Assembly (NCBI GenBank): GCA_041690255.1
Contig: JAWLHU010000004.1
Location: 324,045-388,044, forward strand
Direction: 5' to 3'
Length of the DNA stretch: 64,000 nucleotides
DNA from: JAWLHU01 sp041690255
GTDB taxonomy: Bacteria; Bacillota; Sulfobacillia; Symbiobacteriales; Symbiobacteriaceae
A model generated the notes under the pieces. That model saw nothing but the letters and a program-made list of their open reading frames with translations. It did not search any database and was not told where the DNA came from. Both the position numbers and the translations under genes were made by a program. Below are positions 1-9,139 of the stretch, in pieces. Position 1 is the first letter of the stretch. Each line of letters begins with the position of its first letter.

Positions 1-29
1 AAAACCCGCCATCCCGGGAGGATGGCGGG
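1..29 (-). terminator. Rho-independent terminator of the CPBP protease gene
   Basis: A perfect 10-bp stem (5-14 pairing with 20-29, 5-nt loop) is followed on the minus strand by TTTT at 4-1. It lies 21 bp beyond the stop of the minus-strand CPBP gene. Confidence 0.85.
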
Positions 30-50
30 CTGAGTCACACCGGTGAAGGA

Positions 51-917
51 TCAGACACCCGGACGGGATGCCGGCGAGCGGGCCAGGAGCCAAGCCCCGA
101 TCAGAGCCATTACAGCAATCCCCACGAGGCCGCCCATCCCGCCCAGGACCGGGTCGGCATCACCATAGACCACCCGCCAGATCCCGTAGGCCTGGGAGTT
201 GAACGCCCCGTGCAGGAAGGCGGTCAGGATCACCGAGCCGGTCCGCAGCCAGAGCGCCACCTGGGCCATGCCCAGGGCGATGGCCATGCCGCACATGAGC
301 AGCACCCCGAGGTACGGATGGCCGGGGTAGTTGAAGCCGACCAGGATCAGTGGGGCGTGCCAGAGCCCCCAGATCATGCCGTAGATCAGGGTCGCCTTCC
401 AGCGCCCCAGGGGCAGGAGCCGCGGCATCAGGTAGCCGGTCCAGCCAAACTCCTCCCCGAAGGCGAAGATGCTGTTCACCCACGGAGTGATAAAAGTCGT
501 GACCAGCAGCAGGAGCAGGGTCGGGTTGGCCGGGATCGCTGACGGATCACCCCCTGCTGCGAGGGCCATTTCGACATACGCCCGCATCTCCCAGTCGGGG
601 GTGCCCAGCCCGAGCAGGCCGGTCAGGCCGTAGATCAACCCGAAGAGCAGGGGCGCCGCGACCAGGATCAGGGCATACGGGCGCCAGGAGCCGAACCGGA
701 GGCCGGCATCGGCGAAGCCCTCCCGGGTAATCCACCGCCGGACGATAAAGGCGGTCAGCGCCGGCACCCACATGACCCCGGCGACCACCAGTTGGGCATA
801 GATGGGGGGAGCGCCATCGAACCGGACTCCCTGTGCGATCATCACACCCTCAATCGCCCAGGTGAGACCCATGGTAATCAGCAGGTACCAACCGATTCCG
901 CGCCAGTTGACCATCAT
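51..917 (-). CDS. CPBP family intramembrane metalloprotease
   Basis: A polytopic membrane protein of 288 residues with the CPBP (Abi/Rce1-like) motifs in order: EEFGWTGYL (glutamate pair), WGLWHAPL (first histidine) and FLHGAFNS (second histidine). The family comprises membrane-embedded glutamate/histidine metalloproteases; bacterial members act in peptide maturation or bacteriocin self-immunity, but the substrate here is unknown. An ATG at 926 abuts the AAGGAG ribosome site (932-927) directly. The ATG at 917, 9 nt from that site, is the better start. It is monocistronic, with its own terminator, and divergent from the ABC exporter leader. Confidence 0.85.
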   Translation of the reverse strand: MMVNWRGIGWYLLITMGLTWAIEGVMIAQGVRFDGAPPIYAQLVVAGVMWVPALTAFIVRRWITREGFADAGLRFGSWRPYALILVAAPLLFGLIYGLTGLLGLGTPDWEMRAYVEMALAAGGDPSAIPANPTLLLLLVTTFITPWVNSIFAFGEEFGWTGYLMPRLLPLGRWKATLIYGMIWGLWHAPLILVGFNYPGHPYLGVLLMCGMAIALGMAQVALWLRTGSVILTAFLHGAFNSQAYGIWRVVYGDADPVLGGMGGLVGIAVMALIGAWLLARSPASRPGV

Positions 918-987
918 TTGGATCATCTCCTTCTGCCGGTCCGACGCCTGGGCGGGGCGGAAAGTTCACTGGGTCACAAAGAACTGG

Positions 988-1016
988 TTGCATTTTTCTA
1001 GTGGAGACCATACACT
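988..1016 (+). promoter_or_regulatory. Candidate sigma-A promoter of the ABC exporter operon
   Basis: TTGCAT (988-993) and TACACT (1011-1016) are separated by 17 nt. The transcript would start near 1023, just upstream of the leader peptide and attenuator that precede the exporter genes. Confidence 0.55.
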
Positions 1017-1048
1017 ACTACTATAGGTTCCGAGAGGGGTGACGTGCC

Positions 1049-1129
1049 ATGTTCTGCATCCATGCGACCCGGCTGCGCAACCGCATGGTCACGCATTCAG
1101 ACACGCCCTCTCAGGAGCGGGTCCGCTGA
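1049..1129 (+). CDS. Putative 26-residue leader peptide
   Basis: A short reading frame starts at ATG 1049 behind a GAGGGGTG ribosome site (1034-1041) and ends at TGA 1127. The product begins MFCIHATRLRNRM and is rich in arginine. It sits between the candidate promoter and an intrinsic terminator, the usual place for a regulatory leader peptide in ribosome-mediated attenuation. Translation has not been shown; the call rests on position, ribosome site and the terminator that follows. Confidence 0.5.
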   Translation: MFCIHATRLRNRMVTHSDTPSQERVR

Positions 1130-1156
1130 CCATTGCCATGGCAATTGCGTCGAGCC

Positions 1157-1189
1157 GGCCGTAGCCCTGCGTGGGCTGCGGCCTTTTTT
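1157..1189 (+). terminator. Intrinsic terminator (attenuator) in the exporter leader
   Basis: An 11-bp stem with one G-U pair (1157-1167 with 1173-1183, loop TGCGT) is followed by six T residues. It lies 82 bp before the ABC ATPase start and inside the same transcript, so readthrough must be regulated or partial. A perfect 14-bp palindrome at 1132-1145, just after the leader stop, could form a competing structure. Confidence 0.75.
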
Positions 1190-1271
1190 GTGTTCCCGTA
1201 GGGCCGCCGCCCGCCGGGGTGATCCTCCTGAGCGTTCTGTACCACGCTGCGCAAGGAGGAACCAAACGAAG

Positions 1272-2294
1272 ATGACTGCGATTGAAGTAACAGACCTCAC
1301 CCGGCGCTTCCGGGTCTCCCGCAAGGAGCCAGGCCTGGCCGGTGCTTTTGAGGCCCTGCTCCGCCCCCAGTACGAGACGAAGACCGCGGTCGATGGGATC
1401 AGCTTCGCCATCGCGCCCGGAGAGATCGCGGGCTACATCGGTGTGAACGGGGCCGGCAAATCGACGACGATCAAGATGCTGACGGGCATCCTGCTGCCAT
1501 CGGGCGGGCGGGTCCGGGTCCTGGGCCGCGATCCGTACCGGGAGCGGGTAGCCAACGCCCGGGAGATCGGGGTGGTCTTCGGCCAGCGAAGCCAGCTCTG
1601 GTGGGACCTGGCCCTGATCGAATCGCTTGACCTGATCGCCCGGATCTACGAGCTGCCGCCGGCCCGGTACCGCGAGCGGCTCGCCCTCTTCGCCGACCTG
1701 CTCGACCTGGGCGAGTTGCTGACCAAGCCGGTCCGGACCCTCTCCCTCGGCCAGAAGATGCGGGCCGAACTGGCCGCCGCCCTGCTCCATGACCCGAAGG
1801 TCCTCTACCTCGATGAACCGACCATCGGTCTGGATCTGGTGGTGAAGGAGCGCATGCGGGCCTTCATTCGCCGGGTGAACGCCGAGTCGGGGACCACCGT
1901 CCTGCTGACCACCCACGACTTGGGCGATATCGAGGAGCTCTGCCGGCGGGTGATCATCATTGACCAGGGCACCCTGCTGTACGATGGTGCCCTGCAGAAG
2001 ATCCAGGAGCGCTTCGGGCAGCACCGGCTCCTCACCTTTGAGACAGTGCCGGCCGTACCGGGCAGCGTCGCGTTGCCGGATGGCGCCGACATGGTCGATG
2101 CGGCGGGCCACCGCCTCGTGGTCCGCTTCGAGCGGAACCGGCTGACCGCCAGCCAGGTCGCCCAGGCGGTCATGGCCCAGGTAGATGTGGCCGACTTCCA
2201 GCTCAGGGAGCCGGACCTGGCCTCGGTCGTCCGCCAGATCTACGGCGGGGCCCTGCGGAATGATGGGGCCGGCCGGCGGGAGGTGGCACGGTGA
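1272..2294 (+). CDS. ABC-2 type exporter, ATP-binding subunit
   Basis: A 340-residue ABC ATPase. Walker A is GVNGAGKST, the signature region is LSLGQKMRAEL, Walker B is VLYLDEPTIGLD and the switch histidine follows in TTHDLGDIE. The N-terminal extension before the nucleotide-binding domain and the C-terminal domain after about residue 240 fit the COG4586 exporter ATPases that work with two different ABC-2 permeases. The open frame extends upstream to 1044, but ATG 1272 has an AAGGAGG site at 1253-1259. The stop overlaps the next gene's GTG start by 4 nt. The substrate is unknown; the attenuated leader suggests drug- or peptide-responsive control. Confidence 0.9.
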   Translation: MTAIEVTDLTRRFRVSRKEPGLAGAFEALLRPQYETKTAVDGISFAIAPGEIAGYIGVNGAGKSTTIKMLTGILLPSGGRVRVLGRDPYRERVANAREIGVVFGQRSQLWWDLALIESLDLIARIYELPPARYRERLALFADLLDLGELLTKPVRTLSLGQKMRAELAAALLHDPKVLYLDEPTIGLDLVVKERMRAFIRRVNAESGTTVLLTTHDLGDIEELCRRVIIIDQGTLLYDGALQKIQERFGQHRLLTFETVPAVPGSVALPDGADMVDAAGHRLVVRFERNRLTASQVAQAVMAQVDVADFQLREPDLASVVRQIYGGALRNDGAGRREVAR

Positions 2295-3133
2295 GCATCC
2301 TCCTGCACGTGCGCCACCATCTGCGCCTCCTGCGTCGCCATCTGCGCCACCTGATCGCCTATGGCTCCATCACCCTGAAGGAGCGGACCGCCTTTACCGC
2401 CTGGTTCTGGTCTGACCTGCTGGGCCAGGTCGTGCTGATGCTGATCTTCGCCGCCTTCTGGCGGGCGGTCTACGCCGGTCGCGCCAGCCTGGGCGGACTC
2501 AGCGAGGAGCAGACCCTCGCCTATGTGCTGGTCGTCAACACGGTCGGCCTCGTCGTCCGCTGGTCGCTGATCTGGGAGTTCGGCCTTCTGCTGCGGGACG
2601 GCTCGATCGCCGTGGAACTGATCCGCCCGGTCGACTTCCAGCTCCGCATGTACGCCAAGATGACCACCACCACGCTCTTCACCATGCTCCAGCAGATGCT
2701 CCTCCTCGGCCTGGTGGCTGTCCTCTTCCTGGGCCTCCGCCTCCCGCTCGATCCGCTGCGATGGCTCGCCTTCATCGCCTCGCTCCTGATCGGCAATGGG
2801 ATCCTCTTCTTCTTCGACTGGACCCTCAGCCTCGTCGCCTTCTACTCTACGGAGGTCCGGGGGCTGCTGATCTTCCGGGATGGCTTCGCCTCCTTCTTCA
2901 GTGGCTTTCTCATCCCGCTCGCCATGCTGCCCGACTGGCTGCAGCGGGTGGCGGCCCTCCTGCCCTTCGGCCAGGTGCTGAACACCCCGGTGATCATCCT
3001 GACCGGCATCGTGCCGGTTCACGAGGTGCCGGGACTCCTCTTCACGCAGATCCTCTGGCTGGCTGGGCTGATCCTCATCTCCCGCCCCGCCTTCCGGATC
3101 GCCATCCGCCAGGTCACGGTACAGGGAGGGTAG
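2291..3133 (+). CDS. ABC-2 type permease subunit 1
   Basis: A 280-residue integral membrane protein with about six hydrophobic segments, starting at GTG 2291 in a 4-nt overlap with the ATPase stop, which suggests translational coupling. The N-terminal arginine-rich cytoplasmic stretch and the segment around the IRPVDF motif match the COG4587 group of ABC-2 permeases. It probably pairs with the following permease as a heterodimer served by one ATPase. Confidence 0.85.
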   Translation: MSILLHVRHHLRLLRRHLRHLIAYGSITLKERTAFTAWFWSDLLGQVVLMLIFAAFWRAVYAGRASLGGLSEEQTLAYVLVVNTVGLVVRWSLIWEFGLLLRDGSIAVELIRPVDFQLRMYAKMTTTTLFTMLQQMLLLGLVAVLFLGLRLPLDPLRWLAFIASLLIGNGILFFFDWTLSLVAFYSTEVRGLLIFRDGFASFFSGFLIPLAMLPDWLQRVAALLPFGQVLNTPVIILTGIVPVHEVPGLLFTQILWLAGLILISRPAFRIAIRQVTVQGG

Positions 3134-3136
3134 ATC

Positions 3137-3928
3137 ATGCTGATGCGCTATCTACGGCTATATGGGGCCTTCCTGGCCCAACATGTCAAAGGGCTGATGG
3201 CCCACCGGCTCAACTTCCTGATCGGCTCCCTCTCGACCCTGGTCTGGCAGGGGTTTGGTATCCTCGCGGTCTGGATCGTCCTCGAGCAGGCGCCCGACCT
3301 GAACGGCTGGTCGCAGGGGGAGATCTTCCTGGTCTACGGCCTGGGGACCATGGCCCTGGCCGTGGCCGGTATCTTCGGGGTGAACCTGCTCTACATTGGG
3401 CAGGGGTATGTCCGGACCGGGCGCTTTGACCTGCTGCTGATCCGGCCGGTCAACCCGCTCTTTCACCTGCTGGCCGACCGGTTTGGCCAGGAGGGGATCG
3501 GCAACCTGCTGGCCGGTGCGCTGCTGGTCGGCTACGGGCTCCGCAGCCTTGGGCTGGAGCCGGGCCCGCTGGAGTGGGGGTATCTGGTGGCTGTGGTGGC
3601 GGCCGGCGGGCTGCTCTTCATGGCCCTGGATCTGATCACCGCGGTGACAGCCTTCTGGATCATCGTGGCGACCCCGGTGACGCTGGCGCTCAACCATGCC
3701 ACCCAGATCGCCCGCTTCCCCCTGGACATCTACCGGAAGCCGCTCCGGCTGTTGATGACCTGGGTGATCCCCTATGGCCTGGCCTCCCACTACCCGGCCC
3801 AGTTGATCCTGGGGCGCCCGGCCGGGCTGATGCCCTACACCCTCTTCCCCATGGCGGCCCTCCTCTTCTATCTGGCCTACCGGTTCTGGCTCTATGGATT
3901 GACAAGGTACACATCGACCGGGTCGTAA
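3137..3928 (+). CDS. ABC-2 type permease subunit 2
   Basis: A 263-residue membrane protein, 3 nt downstream of the first permease, with about six transmembrane segments. It shares the LLIRPVNPLFH-type motif seen as IRPVDF in its partner and matches the COG3694 permeases that always accompany COG4586/COG4587 genes. The start is ATG 3137 with GGGAGG upstream. It completes an exporter of unknown substrate. Confidence 0.85.
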   Translation: MLMRYLRLYGAFLAQHVKGLMAHRLNFLIGSLSTLVWQGFGILAVWIVLEQAPDLNGWSQGEIFLVYGLGTMALAVAGIFGVNLLYIGQGYVRTGRFDLLLIRPVNPLFHLLADRFGQEGIGNLLAGALLVGYGLRSLGLEPGPLEWGYLVAVVAAGGLLFMALDLITAVTAFWIIVATPVTLALNHATQIARFPLDIYRKPLRLLMTWVIPYGLASHYPAQLILGRPAGLMPYTLFPMAALLFYLAYRFWLYGLTRYTSTGS

Positions 3929-3976
3929 CGTTTTGGGGGGCTCGAGCGTTCAGGTAGGCGAAGGGATGTGCTCTGG

Positions 3977-4591
3977 ATGATGCCTCGCGCCTTGCTCGCC
4001 TCGTCTGCCGCTGCGGTGCTCCTCGTCCTCGGCCGGATCGGCTACACGGGGGAGCGGACTTACCTCTGGCTGATCCTGCCGAACCTGGCTCTCGCCTGGG
4101 TCCCCCTGATCATGGCGCTCCTGGTGGGGCGGGCGCGCAGCCTGGCGGCGCAGGTGGCTCTGGGCGGGGTCTGGCTGCTCTTCCTGCCCAACGCGCCCTA
4201 TATCCTCACCGATTATGTCCACCTGACCTGGGTGCCGAACCAGATCACCATCTATTACGATGTAGCCATGCTGGGGGCGGTGGCCGTCACCGGCCTCTAC
4301 CTCGGCTTTCTCTCGATGATGCTGATGCAGGAGCGGGTGGCCCGGGCCCTGGGGGCCCACGTCGGATGGATCTTCGCCGTGAGCTGCTGGGGGCTCACTT
4401 CGGTGGGCATCTACCTGGGCCGGGTTCCCCGGTTCAACAGCTGGGATATTCTCCACGCGCCCTGGCGGATCGTGGCGACGGCGCTGAGCGTGCCCGCTGA
4501 GCAGATCCCCATGCTGCTGGGCTTTGCGCTCGCCCTCCTGGCGCTCTACCTCCCCTTCTGGGCCATGGCTCGGGGCCGGGGGGACACCTGA
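3977..4591 (+). CDS. DUF1361 family membrane protein
   Basis: A protein of about 204 residues with several transmembrane helices and the DUF1361 hallmarks FLPNAPYILTDY near the middle and GIYLGRVPRFNSWD in the C-terminal half. The family function is not known. An AAGGG site at 3961-3965 suits ATG 3977 better than the in-frame GTG at 3968. It follows the exporter operon by about 50 bp and may be read through from it. Confidence 0.8.
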   Translation: MMPRALLASSAAAVLLVLGRIGYTGERTYLWLILPNLALAWVPLIMALLVGRARSLAAQVALGGVWLLFLPNAPYILTDYVHLTWVPNQITIYYDVAMLGAVAVTGLYLGFLSMMLMQERVARALGAHVGWIFAVSCWGLTSVGIYLGRVPRFNSWDILHAPWRIVATALSVPAEQIPMLLGFALALLALYLPFWAMARGRGDT

Positions 4592-4616
4592 TCCCATCCC
4601 ACATCACTGGGATGCG

Positions 4617-4638
4617 AAAAGGGGGGCCGCAGCCCCCC
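4617..4638 (-). terminator. Terminator of glycogen phosphorylase gene
   Basis: A 7-bp GGGGGGC/GCCCCCC stem (4621-4627 with 4632-4638) is followed on the minus strand by TTTT. It lies just past the stop at 4651 and between convergent genes. Confidence 0.75.
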
Positions 4639-4650
4639 CTCTCAGATCTC

Positions 4651-6279
4651 CTACCCGATGATCTCCGGCTCGACCGTGTAGAGCTTCTCGTAGTACTCCC
4701 GCAGCATCCGGTCGATCGAGAAGGCCTCCCTCGTCGTCTCCATCGATTCCTTCATCATGGAGAGCCACCGGCTCCGGTCCCCGTAGTAGATCGGGACGAT
4801 CTCCTCCAGCAGGACCCTGTAGAGCGCCACGGCGTCCCGCTCGTCCTGCTCCTCCACGGTCCCGGGCACGTGTTCGTCGCCGATCGCCCAGCCGTTCACG
4901 CCATGCTGGCAGGCCTCGGGCCACCAGCCATCCAGGATCGATGCGTTCAGCACGCCGTTCATGGCCGCCTTCATGCCGGATGTGCCGCACGCCTCCAGGG
5001 GCCTGCGGGGGTTGTTCAGCCAGACATCGCAACCCCGGGTTAGATGGGCCCCGATCTCCATGTCATAGTTCTCCACGAAGACGACGGCGTTCGGGTACTG
5101 CTTCGCCATCTCCACGAGGGTGTGGACGATCCGCTTGCCGTTATCATCCAGCGGATGCGCCTTGCCGGAAAAGACGATCTGGATCCGGCCGGACTCCAGC
5201 AGCTCCCGCACCCTCTCCTCGTAGCGGAAGATCAGGTTGGAGCGCTTGTACGGTGCGGCCCGGCGGCTGAAGCCGATCAACAGCTTCTCCGGGTCCAGCT
5301 TCACCCCGGTCTTCAGCGCAATGAAGTTGATGGTGTCACGCTTCACCATCATGTGGGCCTCCCACATCGCCTCATCCGATGCGAACGGCCCGACCATGCG
5401 CTCATCCACCCAGGTGCCCCGGTGGATGCCGTTGGTGATCGCCGTGATCTGGGAGCGGCCCTGCACATGCTTCCACATCTCCCGGGCGGTCACGCCGTGA
5501 AGCTGGGCGACCCCGTTGGAGAACTTGGAGAGGCGCAGGCCAGCGATGGTCATGTTAAAGGGTGAGCCGCCGATCTCGATCATCTGATGCAGGCAGAGCC
5601 CCAGGTTGGCGCCCATGTACATCAGCCGCTCCAGCGGATGGGTCTCGTTCCCCTCAGGGATCGGGGTGTGAGTGGTGAAGACGATCTGGGGCCGGGTCTG
5701 TCCCCAGGCCTGGTGGAAGGAGGCGCCCTGCTCCATCTTCTCCCGGATCAGTTCGATGCCGGCCAGGGCGGCGTGCCCCTCATTGAAGTGGTACATGTCC
5801 ACATCGATCCCCAGCGCCCGGAGTGCCCGGACCCCGCCCACGCCGAGGACGATCTCCTGGGCGATCCGGTCCTCGCCAAACCCGCCGTAGAGTTGGCCCG
5901 TGATCCAGCGGTCGGCGTTCCCGGGGATATCGGTGTCCAGCAGGTAGAGCGGGCCGCTGCCGAAGGAGTCACAAAGCCAGACCTTGGCGTAGACGTCGTT
6001 CTCCCGAATCCGCACCTTGACCGTAACCCCGGTCTCCTTGAGGAACGGGTAGACGTAGTTGTGGTAAGAGTCGTAGGGCATCCCGTCCCGGCCGATAAAC
6101 TGGTCCGTGTAGCCTTGCTTCCACTTCAGCCCGATGCCAACTATGGGCAGGTTGTTATCCTTCACGCCCTTCATGGTATCGCCGGCCAGGATGCCAAGGC
6201 CGCCGGCCCATTGCTTGAAGGAATTGTCCAGGCCGTACTCCATGCAGAAGTAGGCCACCCGGGGGAGTTGTGCGGTCAA
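4651..6279 (-). CDS. glgP: Alpha-glucan (glycogen/maltodextrin) phosphorylase, short form
   Basis: A GT35 phosphorylase that releases glucose 1-phosphate from alpha-1,4-glucans using pyridoxal phosphate. The PLP lysine lies in EACGTSGMKAAMNG near the C-terminus, and phosphate/glucan-binding regions such as YHFNEGHAAL and GFSRRAAPYKR are present. At 542 residues it is the short clostridial form, lacking the N-terminal DUF3417 domain of the roughly 850-residue enzymes. The start is TTG 6279 behind GAGGTGA. It appears monocistronic, with a terminator at 4617-4638. No other glycogen gene is in the window. Confidence 0.9.
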   Translation of the reverse strand: MTAQLPRVAYFCMEYGLDNSFKQWAGGLGILAGDTMKGVKDNNLPIVGIGLKWKQGYTDQFIGRDGMPYDSYHNYVYPFLKETGVTVKVRIRENDVYAKVWLCDSFGSGPLYLLDTDIPGNADRWITGQLYGGFGEDRIAQEIVLGVGGVRALRALGIDVDMYHFNEGHAALAGIELIREKMEQGASFHQAWGQTRPQIVFTTHTPIPEGNETHPLERLMYMGANLGLCLHQMIEIGGSPFNMTIAGLRLSKFSNGVAQLHGVTAREMWKHVQGRSQITAITNGIHRGTWVDERMVGPFASDEAMWEAHMMVKRDTINFIALKTGVKLDPEKLLIGFSRRAAPYKRSNLIFRYEERVRELLESGRIQIVFSGKAHPLDDNGKRIVHTLVEMAKQYPNAVVFVENYDMEIGAHLTRGCDVWLNNPRRPLEACGTSGMKAAMNGVLNASILDGWWPEACQHGVNGWAIGDEHVPGTVEEQDERDAVALYRVLLEEIVPIYYGDRSRWLSMMKESMETTREAFSIDRMLREYYEKLYTVEPEIIG

Positions 6280-6439
6280 TCCTGCTCACCTCTGTCCTAG
6301 TCTTGTGTTGGTGTTTCATGCGCAAACGGTTGCACGGTATGCCTGAAAAGAGATTGGCGCTTTTTGGTCGAGATTCCTGTTGGGGGCTCGGCTTTTTTGC
6401 CGGACGGCATTAGGGTCCCCCACTCTCGCCGTGATGCAC

Positions 6440-6859
6440 TCATAATTTGACGTTGAGTCGATACCCGGACAGAGTGCCGGAGGCATTGGCAAAACTCTCC
6501 CCGTATACCCCTGGCAGCACGTTGAAGATGAGCCCTGTCATGTCGTCTGGATTGGTTCCGACCAGAACCAGCCATTCGCCCACGATTGGCATGGCCTGGG
6601 AGAGGAGGGCCAGCGACAGGAAGAGGCTTGCCCTCCCGACCCCTGGAGCGGTCTTCGGGAGCGCCAGGGCGGTCATAGTGACCGGTCGGCTGTCCGGTCC
6701 GCACCAGCGAGCGACCAGTTCACCGGGCTCGCTGGCCCAGAAGGACACCGCAAGCCAGACAGCAAGGTCAGACTGAAGAAATCTGTTCCCTATGCGGGCT
6801 GGGTGGCCCTCTTCGCTCACGCTCTTACAGATGACTACATCTTTGATTTCAATGGTCAC
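6440..6859 (-). CDS. Uncharacterised 139-residue protein
   Basis: I do not recognise a family with confidence. The start is GTG 6859, chosen because AAAGGAG (6875-6869) lies 9 nt upstream; the frame stays open to 6886. The product begins MTIEIKDVVICKSVSEEGHP and alternates hydrophobic and polar residues as in a beta-sandwich. It has no signal peptide or catalytic motif I can name. It is divergent from the candidate toxin gene and shares its 80-bp upstream region, so the two may be co-regulated. Codon usage resembles the neighbours. Confidence 0.6.
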   Translation of the reverse strand: MTIEIKDVVICKSVSEEGHPARIGNRFLQSDLAVWLAVSFWASEPGELVARWCGPDSRPVTMTALALPKTAPGVGRASLFLSLALLSQAMPIVGEWLVLVGTNPDDMTGLIFNVLPGVYGESFANASGTLSGYRLNVKL

Positions 6860-6938
6860 GGAATAAAGCTCCTTTACAGATTGCATCTCTCCGTCTATAT
6901 TTTATGGTAAGTTCCAACGTAAGAAAAGGGTGTGGATT

Positions 6939-9104
6939 ATGGCGCTAATCGATTCAGGAATGGGTTATGGATCTGCCTCCCTTCGTCGGGGTTCCTCAAC
7001 CGGTACCACGAAGAGTTCCTCTGTCACGCCCTCAACCATTTCGCCGTCTCAAGGTTCACAGTCAGGCTCTCCGAGTCCAACGGTGAACACGAAGCCTGGC
7101 GCGGCAGTTGCAGGCGGCTTCGTGAGTCGGTCGCAGGGCGGTAACACCGTCAGTGCCGGATCGGCTACGGAGTTTGTGGCAGCCGCTCCCCCAGCGAAAC
7201 CAAGCACACGCCCACCTCAGCCCCTCACCACAGCCCAGAAATTGAAGGCTGTGGCCAGCGGAGCCCTGAACGAGGCGCTGGATACAGTCAAGTCGATGGC
7301 ACGAGTGACTCCTACTGGAAGGATTAATAGTATTATTCAGCAGGTCTCCGAGGGATCGTCGCTGAAGAATGCGATCGCCGCGGAGGTGGAGGATATCCTC
7401 GGCACAGCGAAATCCCTCGTCCAGTCCACCCCCGATCAGATGATCGGCAGGGGGTTAAAGGAAGTAGGGCGCCAGGTTTCCAGTGGCGCCTTTGATATGG
7501 GCCGGGCGGTCAGCAAGGCCATTGAGGGAACATCCGTAGGCCAGGCGGTGAATGACGCCGTGAATACGGTCTCCCTCGGCCATCGCGCCTTTACCGATCC
7601 GAAGGTGACCGAGACGGAGATGGAGCAACTCGGCCGGAGTGCCTTCAACACAGCCGACAACCTCTCGTCAATGGTTGGCCTTGCCAAAGGGCTGAAGGCG
7701 GTCCAAACGGTCGAGAAGCTGCCGGATGTCCACTACAACACCGAGGTGTCCGTGAAGACAAGCGGCAAGAAGGTGACGGTGGGCAAGCCCCAGACAAGCC
7801 AGGTCCTGGTGGAAGGGGAGAATGCCAGATCGATGGCCACCACCCTGGCGGGGCCCCAGGGCCGAAACTTGCTCTCCAGCCTTGCCGATGAGGCCACCGC
7901 GCTGAAGAACGCCAAGGGTGCGATCCAGAAGATGGGCGTGATCGGGGAGAAGGTCGGCGGAAAGGTGCTTGAGGCACTGGGGTTTGATAAGAAGCATCCC
8001 ACCAAGCTCATGAACGGGAACGGATTGGATGGCTTTTCCACGAACTCTTCCACTGGAGCGGGGGCTGCCGTTGAGAGCAAAGCAACCATGAAGACTGGTA
8101 ATCAGCCTGTCATGAATAGCTCCAAGGTGCAAGGGGCCAGAACTCCGACGGTTCAGGGTACTCCGGACTACGTCGATGCCCAGGCGAAGCGTTATGCTAC
8201 TTCGGGCGACCCTGATCTCGCACAGACTGGCAAGGATATGCGACAGAGCACCAATCGGACGAATCTGATCTCAAGCCTAAATGGGGACGGAAGAGTTCGG
8301 GTTGTGAACGGCAAGACCGTCCAGGAGGCAGTCAGGTCAGGGGGCCAGGCTATGGGTGGCGGAGTGGCGGAGAGTGGCGTGGTAAAACCTTACCTCTCGA
8401 CCGGCGAAAGCGCCGCACTGGCGGCGGGGGCGTTCGGAATCCTTGTGCCGGGCCTGAAGAGCGGTTCCGGAGCTTCGCCGCAGGGGGGCCGAAGCGGCGG
8501 TGACCCGGTCTATAGGACAGCCCCGAGCGAGGCCGCGACGCCCTCCAGGTCCACGGCTGGGCCGAAGCCAACTCCTCGTTCTCTCTCCATGGCCAACTCG
8601 GCCCAGGCGAAGCCTGTCCCCGTGACTGCCGCAAACCAGGTCAAGCTACAAGCGCTGCTCTCCCCGACCAACCTGCGCAAGGCCGCGGTAGTGGCGTCGA
8701 AACCGTCATACCGGTTTACTAAACGCCCCTCCGTGACCCAGGCAGCCCAGACCACCCGTACCCCTGCCAGGGCACCAGTCAGCCAGCCCACGCCCTCCGT
8801 TGCGGTGAATCAGCCGGTCCGCTTTGCGCCGGCCGTCACGCCGACTACCGTCTCCCAGGCCCGTCCCGCCGTCGCGAAGGCGCCGACCGGTCAGCCCAGT
8901 CTGGCCGTTGTCAGGTCTCGACCGGTCACGGTCAGGCGGACGATTGCACCGGCACCCGCGACCCAAGCCAGGCCGGTCGCTCAACCGGCCAGGGCCAAGC
9001 CAACCACGGTCCCCGCTCGGGTTCTCCAGCCCAAGCCCTCCCCCGCACACACGAGCCGCCCCAACCCCTACACAACCTCATGGAGCAGGGGTAGAATGTT
9101 CTAG
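6939..9104 (+). CDS. Large Ser/Pro-rich protein with PD-(D/E)XK-like core; candidate toxin
   Basis: A 721-residue protein of unknown family. Residues 1-90 are Ser/Thr/Gly-rich, about 95-270 are helical and amphipathic, and 330-470 form a distinct domain. That domain carries a possible nuclease signature: Asp364 in GLDGF, then Glu379-x-Lys381 in AVESKAT, the D...ExK spacing of restriction-like nucleases. Residues 540-720 are a low-complexity Pro/Ala/Thr/Arg tail, reminiscent of flexible linkers in secreted effectors, although no signal peptide is seen. ATG 6939 is preferred over GTG 6930 because of its AAGGG site. The next gene, 35 bp on, looks like an immunity protein. Toxin function is inference. 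Confidence 0.5.
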   Translation: MALIDSGMGYGSASLRRGSSTGTTKSSSVTPSTISPSQGSQSGSPSPTVNTKPGAAVAGGFVSRSQGGNTVSAGSATEFVAAAPPAKPSTRPPQPLTTAQKLKAVASGALNEALDTVKSMARVTPTGRINSIIQQVSEGSSLKNAIAAEVEDILGTAKSLVQSTPDQMIGRGLKEVGRQVSSGAFDMGRAVSKAIEGTSVGQAVNDAVNTVSLGHRAFTDPKVTETEMEQLGRSAFNTADNLSSMVGLAKGLKAVQTVEKLPDVHYNTEVSVKTSGKKVTVGKPQTSQVLVEGENARSMATTLAGPQGRNLLSSLADEATALKNAKGAIQKMGVIGEKVGGKVLEALGFDKKHPTKLMNGNGLDGFSTNSSTGAGAAVESKATMKTGNQPVMNSSKVQGARTPTVQGTPDYVDAQAKRYATSGDPDLAQTGKDMRQSTNRTNLISSLNGDGRVRVVNGKTVQEAVRSGGQAMGGGVAESGVVKPYLSTGESAALAAGAFGILVPGLKSGSGASPQGGRSGGDPVYRTAPSEAATPSRSTAGPKPTPRSLSMANSAQAKPVPVTAANQVKLQALLSPTNLRKAAVVASKPSYRFTKRPSVTQAAQTTRTPARAPVSQPTPSVAVNQPVRFAPAVTPTTVSQARPAVAKAPTGQPSLAVVRSRPVTVRRTIAPAPATQARPVAQPARAKPTTVPARVLQPKPSPAHTSRPNPYTTSWSRGRMF

Positions 9105-9139
9105 AACGCTCGAGCACCTTGGCATGGGGGTGGCATCAG

